Part shown: in pieces, positions 13,465-18,120 of the stretch
Position numbering within the stretch: position 1 is the first letter of the stretch
How the letters are laid out: every line of letters starts with the position of its first letter
Assembly (NCBI GenBank): GCA_031255985.1
Contig: JAIRRL010000067.1
Coordinates: forward strand, 1 to 18,120
Direction of reading: 5' to 3'
Length of the DNA: 18,120 nucleotides
From: Gracilibacteraceae bacterium
GTDB taxonomy: Bacteria > Bacillota > Desulfitobacteriia > Desulfitobacteriales > Syntrophobotulaceae
Made by a program: the position numbers and the translations under genes
Notes under the pieces: generated by a model
Told to the model about the DNA's origin: nothing
The model's database searches: none
What the model saw: the letters and a program-made list of their open reading frames with translations, nothing else

Positions 13465-15579
13465 ATGAATAAATTCAAGTTTTTCTCATTCTGCGCGGTG
13501 GCGTGCCTGCTGGCAGGGTTAATATTCAGCGCGCCTGTTTGGGCGGCCGGAGAGGATTTTGCCGTCAAAAATCACAACATTACCGGTCAAAACGTGATAG
13601 CGCCCGGCACGTCATTTGAGCTTCGCCTGACGCTGGATCAGCTTGGCGACGGCGCGCACAAAAGTTTAGTGGATTCCCGTCCGAACGACGTCAAATTTTA
13701 TATCGACGAATCGGCCTGCAGTTTTTATCTGACTAACGGCGGCGAAACCGCCAAACTGCCGGGGATGCAATGGTTCGGCAACAATCTGGGCGGCGAGACC
13801 GTCATTCCGCTCACCTATGACGGCGCTTCGCGCAATACGATCCCGATCCGGGCCAAGCTCGCTCATTCCGGCGAAGAGCTTGGCGTCAAGAACAGCCAGA
13901 TCAAGGTGAACGTCGCCTCCGCTCCCGCCCGTGACGAAAACCCGCCCGCCAGAGACGAGCAGAACTCCCCCTATCTCCGGCTCAAACCCAAGGCCACTCC
14001 CAGCGGTCAGGCCGGCGAGCGGCTGTATCTCTCCCTCACGGTGGAAAACATCGGCTGGGAAAACGCGAAAAATGTTCAGATTCAGCCCGTTTTTGAGGAT
14101 AACGGCGTTTTCAAACCGGACGGCGTCAATGTGATCCAGGATCTGGGAGATATTGAGTACAATAAATCCCGCAATGTTTCCTTTTCCTTCCTCATCGATC
14201 CTACGGCGGAAACAAAGGTTTATACGATGAAATTCGCTTTCGTCTATATGGATCCGGGCGGCAAGATCTACGGCCGGACCTCCCCCGTCACGGACAGCCT
14301 CTATATCAGCGTAACCGGGGCCAAGAAAACCGGCGGCGGATTCGTCCTGAAAAACATGGCTTTTTCGCCGGGCGGCGGAGGAACAACCGTCAGTTTCAAC
14401 ATCAATAACACCGGTTCCTCTGAAGCGAGAAATTTAACCTTGACCTTGCTTGATCTCTCGCCCGACAAACTTTCGCTGATCGGGGAAACGAACGTGCGCA
14501 AACTGGGTAATCTGGCCGGCGGCGGCGCCGTACCCGTCACTTTTGTCCTGAAACAGGCCAGCGCTCTCGAAAGCGGTAATTATCCGGTCACTATAAAACT
14601 GAATTATGAGGACGCGAGCGGCGCGGCGCGCGAGGAAACGCAGCAGTTTTTCGTTCCCGTCACCGGCAAAAGTTCCACTAAAGGCGTCCCGAAAATAATT
14701 CTCAGCAGCTACAGCGTCAACCCGGTCATCGCCGGAGCCGGGGAAAATTTCGACTTGAATATGACGTTTCAGAATACCAGCGCCGCAAAAGCCGTCCGCA
14801 ACATCAAGATTTTTCTCACGACGCCTCCCAGCGAAAGCGACAATAATAACAGCAGTAATTCCGCCGGCAAAGGCAATGTTTTCTCGCCGGTTGGCTCAAG
14901 CAACTCCTTCTTTATCGATTCTATCTCCCCTAAGGGTACTTCCGCCAAAACGCTGCGTTTTTTCACCGTCCCGGACGCCTCGCCCCGCACTTACACGCTG
15001 AAAGCCAATATCCAGTATGAGGACGAGGCGGGTACGGAATATACCTCGGAAGAACTGATCGGCATCCCGGTCAGCCAAAAAGTGAAAGTCGAGGTGGGCG
15101 AACTAACTTTGCCAACAGACGCGAAGGCCGGCGCGCCCGTTAACGTTACGACGAATATCTACAACACCGGCCGCGCCAATATCAGCAATCTCATGCTGAA
15201 TCTTGAGGGTAATTTTCAAACCGATAACGCGCGCCTGTATATCGGCAATCTCAATACCGGCGCGAGCGAAGCCTATGAAGGCGCCCTGATCGTGGAGCAG
15301 GCCGGCCAGGCGGAAGGCGAACTGGTGGTCACCTACGACGCTCCTTCCGGCGAGCAGGTGGCGGACAGATATCCATTTTCCTTTACGGTCTCGGAGGCGG
15401 AGCCTGATTTGAGCGCCCTCCCGGCGACGCCGCCGTCCAGGCCCTTATGGCGGAACCCGTTTTTCTGGGGCGTGATAGCCGTGATCGCGGTTGTTCTCTT
15501 TTTCCTGCTGCGCAAGAAAGGCCCGCTCAGAAAGCTGATCCGCCGGGGCAAGGAGAACGACGTTAATGAAATGGACTGA
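13465..15579 (+). CDS. Secreted CARDB/COG1361-like repeat protein with C-terminal membrane anchor
   Basis: 704 residues. A signal peptide (KFK, then a hydrophobic core about 7-23, likely cut after A-P-V-W-A, near 27) is followed by several Ig-like beta domains of the CARDB/NEW3 type. Their recurring units include 'A-x-N-V-x-I-x-P', 'N-T-G-S-S-E-A-R-N-L-T-L' and 'N-T-G-R-A-N-I-S-N-L-M-L'. One helix at about 666-682 (FFWGVIAVIAVVLFFLL) anchors it, and a strongly basic tail (RKKGPLRKLIRRGK) faces the cytosol. COG1361 proteins commonly lie between MacB-type ATPase and permease genes in Bacillota and Archaea and are thought to act as the outside component of the exporter. Its stop overlaps the permease start by 14 bp. 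The ribosome site is unusual: AAGGAG lies 36 nt upstream with a hairpin in between. Confidence 0.85.
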   Translation: MNKFKFFSFCAVACLLAGLIFSAPVWAAGEDFAVKNHNITGQNVIAPGTSFELRLTLDQLGDGAHKSLVDSRPNDVKFYIDESACSFYLTNGGETAKLPGMQWFGNNLGGETVIPLTYDGASRNTIPIRAKLAHSGEELGVKNSQIKVNVASAPARDENPPARDEQNSPYLRLKPKATPSGQAGERLYLSLTVENIGWENAKNVQIQPVFEDNGVFKPDGVNVIQDLGDIEYNKSRNVSFSFLIDPTAETKVYTMKFAFVYMDPGGKIYGRTSPVTDSLYISVTGAKKTGGGFVLKNMAFSPGGGGTTVSFNINNTGSSEARNLTLTLLDLSPDKLSLIGETNVRKLGNLAGGGAVPVTFVLKQASALESGNYPVTIKLNYEDASGAAREETQQFFVPVTGKSSTKGVPKIILSSYSVNPVIAGAGENFDLNMTFQNTSAAKAVRNIKIFLTTPPSESDNNNSSNSAGKGNVFSPVGSSNSFFIDSISPKGTSAKTLRFFTVPDASPRTYTLKANIQYEDEAGTEYTSEELIGIPVSQKVKVEVGELTLPTDAKAGAPVNVTTNIYNTGRANISNLMLNLEGNFQTDNARLYIGNLNTGASEAYEGALIVEQAGQAEGELVVTYDAPSGEQVADRYPFSFTVSEAEPDLSALPATPPSRPLWRNPFFWGVIAVIAVVLFFLLRKKGPLRKLIRRGKENDVNEMD

Positions 15580-16864
15580 AATTTTCAGGATGGGCTTCGG
15601 CAATCTTTTGCGCCGCAAGACCCGGACGCTGCTCACCATAACCGGCGTGGTCATCGGCGCGGCTTCCATCATCGTCATGCTCTCCATCGGTTTCGGCATG
15701 AAATCGTCCATGCGCGCCCAACTGGGCAGCACGGCCACTCTGACAATAATCAACGTGTCCGAGCAAACCGCCGGCGATGCGGAGGCGAAAGCGGCGCAAA
15801 AGAAAAAAGCTGTTCTGGATGATAAAGCCGTCGCGGTTTTAGGCGAGCTGGACAATGTCGTAGCGGTGACGCCGCAAAAAACAGTGAACGCGCATTTTAT
15901 CTGCGGCCGCCGCGTCGCCGATATACCCCTTATCGGTATTGACTCCAGCAAGATGGAACAGTTCGGCTTCAAAATGAAAAGCGGCAATTTGATAACGCCG
16001 GGCGCAAACGAAATAGTAATCGGCCACAACGCGCTTTATAATTTTCACGATCCAAAACGAACTACCGTGATCGAGCCGGATGAAAGCCAGCCGCCGCCGG
16101 TGAATGTGCTGAAGGACAAACTGCAGGTAAGTTTCGATCCTTCTTATGAGGAAAAACGCCGGCTGGGCGACTCCAGCGCCAAAGCATACAATGTCCGCGC
16201 CGTCGGGGTCAACGTCGAAAATTCCGAATACTCCTGGAACGCTTATATGGATCTCGCCGATCTGACAAAATTATTAAATGAAAGCAAAAAAGACGCGGCA
16301 AAATCCATTCCCAAAAAGGAAAAATATGACATGATCCTGGTCAAGGCGGATGAAGTGGAAAACGTCCTGCCGGTGCAGGAGGCCATTATCGCCATGGGAT
16401 ATAAAACTTTCAGCAGCGCCGATTACGTGAAGTCCGTGGAAGAGATGTTCAACACCCTCCAGCTGGCGCTGGGCGGCATCGGGGCCATTTCCCTCATAGT
16501 CGCCGCCATCGGTATCACCAACACGATGATCATGTCCATTTACGAGCGCACACGAGAAATCGGGGTCATGAAAGTCGTGGGCGCGGCCATCAAAGACATC
16601 CGCTCCCTCTTTTTGCTTGAGTCGGGCCTTATCGGTCTGGGGGGCGGCTTGCTGGGCGCCGCGGTCAGTTATCTGGCGTCAAGTATTTTAAATCTCTTTG
16701 CCGGGGTGAACCCGTTTACGGACGGCGCTCCGATCTCCGTCATCCCCTTCTGGCTGACGCCGGTCGCGTTGGGCGTGAGTTTCCTCATCGGGATATTATC
16801 CGGCTATCTGCCCGCGCGCCGGGCCATGAAACTGAGCGCGCTGCAAGCGATCAAAGCGGAGTGA
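15566..16864 (+). CDS. MacB/FtsX-type ABC transporter permease
   Basis: 432 residues. The N-terminal helix (about 20-42, TLLTITGVVIGAASIIVMLSIGFG) follows the typical FGNLLRRKTRTLLT. A large extracytoplasmic MacB_PCD-like domain spans about 45-295. Three C-terminal FtsX helices follow (about 300-325, 348-375 and 390-417), with the conserved NTMIMSIYERTREIGVMKVVGA and the closing P-A-R-R-A-M-K-L-S-A-L-Q-A-I-K-A-E. This is the classic four-helix MacB/LolC topology, which uses mechanotransmission rather than a translocation channel. AAGGAG lies about ten bases before ATG 15566, inside the end of the CARDB gene. Substrate is unknown; drug, peptide or lipoprotein handling are possible. Confidence 0.92.
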   Translation: MKWTEIFRMGFGNLLRRKTRTLLTITGVVIGAASIIVMLSIGFGMKSSMRAQLGSTATLTIINVSEQTAGDAEAKAAQKKKAVLDDKAVAVLGELDNVVAVTPQKTVNAHFICGRRVADIPLIGIDSSKMEQFGFKMKSGNLITPGANEIVIGHNALYNFHDPKRTTVIEPDESQPPPVNVLKDKLQVSFDPSYEEKRRLGDSSAKAYNVRAVGVNVENSEYSWNAYMDLADLTKLLNESKKDAAKSIPKKEKYDMILVKADEVENVLPVQEAIIAMGYKTFSSADYVKSVEEMFNTLQLALGGIGAISLIVAAIGITNTMIMSIYERTREIGVMKVVGAAIKDIRSLFLLESGLIGLGGGLLGAAVSYLASSILNLFAGVNPFTDGAPISVIPFWLTPVALGVSFLIGILSGYLPARRAMKLSALQAIKAE

Positions 16865-16886
16865 GGATTCAGGCCGAAACGTCAAA

Positions 16887-16906
16887 ACCCCCGGTTTTCC
16901 GAGGGT
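16887..16906 (-). terminator. Likely intrinsic terminator of the tRNA transcript
   Basis: On the minus strand ACCCTCGG-AAAA-CCGGGGGT forms an 8-bp stem with one mismatch, followed by TTTT then GACGTTT. It lies 30 bases past the tRNA 3' end. It also sits just past the permease stop on the plus strand, but no T run follows there, so action on the exporter operon is less certain. Confidence 0.55.
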
Positions 16907-16936
16907 ATAAATTGGATCAATCCTAGCTTATAATTG

Positions 16937-17013
16937 TGGTGGGCCATCCAGGACTCGAACCTGGGACAATCCGGTTATGAGCCGGGAGCTCTAACCAACT
17001 GAGCTAATGGCCC
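16937..17013 (-). tRNA. tRNA with CAT anticodon (tRNA-Met or lysidine-type tRNA-Ile2), CCA encoded
   Basis: 77 nt including an encoded CCA. The acceptor stem GGGCCAT/ATGGCCC pairs fully. The D arm is GCTC/GAGC, the anticodon loop is CTCATAA (anticodon CAT), and the T arm is CCAGG-TTCGAGT-CCTGG. Position 27-43 is a C-A mismatch at the base of the anticodon stem. The C4-G69 and C5-G68 pairs and the ATAA side of the loop fit tRNA-Ile2, whose C34 becomes lysidine, but elongator tRNA-Met also has CAT and many have a similar frame. It is not initiator tRNA: no mismatch at 1-72 and no GGG/CCC anticodon stem. Confidence 0.95.
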
Positions 17014-17021
17014 TTGCGTTT

Positions 17022-17037
17022 CCGGGCTTCCGCCCGG
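17022..17037 (-). other. GNRA-capped hairpin in the tRNA 5' leader
   Basis: CCGGGC-GGAA-GCCCGG on the minus strand forms a perfect 6-bp stem with a GGAA tetraloop, nine bases before the mature tRNA 5' end and just after the predicted transcription start. It may guide RNase P processing or protect the precursor. Confidence 0.45.
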
Positions 17038-17048
17038 ACGTCCACATC

Positions 17049-17077
17049 ATTATAACACTGCCGCCATCCTTATTCAA
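17049..17077 (-). promoter_or_regulatory. Consensus promoter of the tRNA gene
   Basis: On the minus strand TTGAAT (17077 to 17072), a 17-bp spacer, and a perfect TATAAT (17054 to 17049). The predicted start is near 17042, about 29 nt before the tRNA. It shows that the tRNA need not depend on read-through from the flavoprotein gene, which ends at 17134. A T6 run (17079-17084 region) upstream could belong to a weak terminator of that gene. Confidence 0.8.
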
Positions 17078-17133
17078 GAAAAAATATCGCCGTAGAGCCG
17101 GATAATTTTTCGGGCTGGATTGACAACTTTGTA

Positions 17134-18120
17134 TTAATTTTCCAGGACGGCGGCGGCCGCGGCGGCCTGTCCGGCCAAAAAGGCGGTGGAAAAAGCCGCC
17201 TGCAAATTATAGCCGCCAGTCACGCCGTCTATATCCAGCACTTCCCCGGCCCAATAAAGCCCCGCCGCGACCTTGGAGGCCATTGTGGCCGGGCGGACTT
17301 CCTTCAGATCGACGCCGCCCGCCGTTATGATCGCCGCGCCAAAGCCGAGATGGCCAGTCAAGTTCAGTGGCAAATCCTGCAGAAGCGCGGCCAGCCGCCT
17401 ACGTTCCTCCCGCCGGAGGTCGGCGGCTTTTTTTTCGGGCGGCAGGCCGGCCAAAGCGATGAGTACCGGGATGAGCCGCCGGGGGAGCAAGTCCGCCAGC
17501 GCGCCTTTGAGTTGCTTGGCGCCGTTCCGTTTCAGATCACGGTCAAGGCGCCGCTCCGTCTGCTCGGCCGTCAGCGCCGGTTTCAGATTGATGTGAACCG
17601 CGGCCGCCGCCCCCGCGTCCAGCGCGGCCGCCGCTTCCCGGCTCAAAGTCAGAATGATCGGCCCCGACAAGCCGAAATGGGTAAAAAGCAGCTCCCCGAA
17701 TTCCTCCTGCTTTTTCCGCCCGTCGAGCCAGAGAGACGCCTTCACATTGCGCAGGCTCAATCCCTGCACCCCGGCCAGCCAGTCCGCCGCCGCCCGCAAA
17801 GGCACCCGCGCCGGGCGCGGAGCGGGCGCGGTATGCCCGGCCGCCGCCGCCAAGGCGTAACCGTCCCCGGTGGAACCGGCGCCGGGAAACGCCGCTCCGC
17901 CTGTCGCTATTATCGTGGCGCCGGCCAGCCGCGGTCTTGTCTCCCCCGCGACCCGCGCGCCCAAAACCCGCGGGCGGGCGCTCCCGTTTTCCGCCGCCGC
18001 CAAAGCAAGGCGGACGACGCGGCGCCCCGTCTCCAGCCGGACGCCGCCTTCCAGGCAGTAACGGCGCAATGCCTGCACAATTTCTTCCGCCTCGTCGCTG
18101 AGAGGGAAAACCCGCCCGCC
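17134..18120 (-). CDS. HI0933/YhiN-family FAD-dependent flavoprotein (partial, N-terminus beyond window)
   Basis: The minus-strand frame runs to the window edge. 328 residues are visible, 14 more than from the GTG at 18078, so that GTG is not the start. The opening GGRVFPLSDEAEEIVQAL is the conserved G-R-x-F-P-x-S-x-x-A segment of the family. It is followed by A-T-G-G-A-A-F-P-G-A-G-S-T-G-D-G-Y (dinucleotide-binding part, about residues 71-87), F-T-H-F-G-L-S-G-P (about 146-154), and the C-terminal W-A-G-E-V-L-D-I-D-G-V-T-G-G-Y-N-L-Q flavin-binding signature. The family includes BaiN-like and 'aminoacetone oxidase' annotations, but its reaction is not established for this branch. The Rossmann GxGxxG at the N-terminus lies outside the window. 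Composition is very Ala/Arg-rich. Confidence 0.88.
   Translation of the reverse strand, partial: GGRVFPLSDEAEEIVQALRRYCLEGGVRLETGRRVVRLALAAAENGSARPRVLGARVAGETRPRLAGATIIATGGAAFPGAGSTGDGYALAAAAGHTAPAPRPARVPLRAAADWLAGVQGLSLRNVKASLWLDGRKKQEEFGELLFTHFGLSGPIILTLSREAAAALDAGAAAAVHINLKPALTAEQTERRLDRDLKRNGAKQLKGALADLLPRRLIPVLIALAGLPPEKKAADLRREERRRLAALLQDLPLNLTGHLGFGAAIITAGGVDLKEVRPATMASKVAAGLYWAGEVLDIDGVTGGYNLQAAFSTAFLAGQAAAAAAVLEN

Overview
This 18.1-kb window looks like an ordinary chromosomal segment of a GC-rich bacterium, most likely Bacillota. The support is strong GGAGG-type ribosome binding sites, several consensus sigma-A promoters with 17-bp spacers, a long DHH-CBS-CBS-nucleotidyltransferase tRNA enzyme of the kind known from Negativicutes/Peptococcaceae-like Clostridia, MenA, BspA-type leucine-rich repeats and a COG1361/CARDB exporter operon. 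The exact lineage is an inference. No phage, insertion sequence, CRISPR array or rRNA was seen.

Left part (1-3037, minus strand): a three-gene run of an ABC ATPase, an ABC-2-like multi-pass permease overlapping it by 8 bp, and a PstS-like binding protein with four predicted N-terminal membrane helices, cut by the window edge. Facing away from it, a consensus promoter (3173-3201) drives a 670-residue membrane-anchored M23 peptidase. It has a cytoplasmic five-copy 57-bp minisatellite, a basic Ala/Arg-rich stretch like those of conjugative-element cell-wall hydrolases, and a C-terminal Ada-like Cys/His zinc module. Next come menA, with its own extended -10 promoter, and the 850-residue CCA-adding/poly(A) polymerase-type protein, possibly coupled to a 12-codon mini-ORF.

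Middle part (9006-12668): convergent transcription meets at an 11-bp-stem hairpin. On the minus strand a cytoplasmic LRR_5 (BspA-like) protein, capped at each end by a four-cysteine zinc ribbon, directly abuts an HlyD/membrane-fusion-like protein (TGA|ATG). A promoter with three overlapping -10 hexamers lies upstream. A YbaK/EbsC-type aminoacyl-tRNA deacylase follows with its own promoter. A 383-bp divergent intergenic region then carries a TTGACA-N17-TACAAT promoter with a perfect 12-bp palindrome at the predicted transcription start.

Right part (12669-18120): that promoter feeds a MacB/LolD-type ATPase, a secreted CARDB-repeat protein with one C-terminal membrane anchor, and a MacB/FtsX permease. 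Together they form an exporter in which the CARDB protein appears to take the place of the adaptor. Then come a CAT-anticodon tRNA with encoded CCA on the minus strand (own consensus promoter and likely terminator) and a truncated HI0933/YhiN-type flavoprotein at the right edge.

The least conventional items are the ICE-like M23/Ada-zinc fusion with its minisatellite, the zinc-ribbon-capped intracellular LRR protein paired with a membrane fusion protein, and the palindrome-controlled CARDB exporter.
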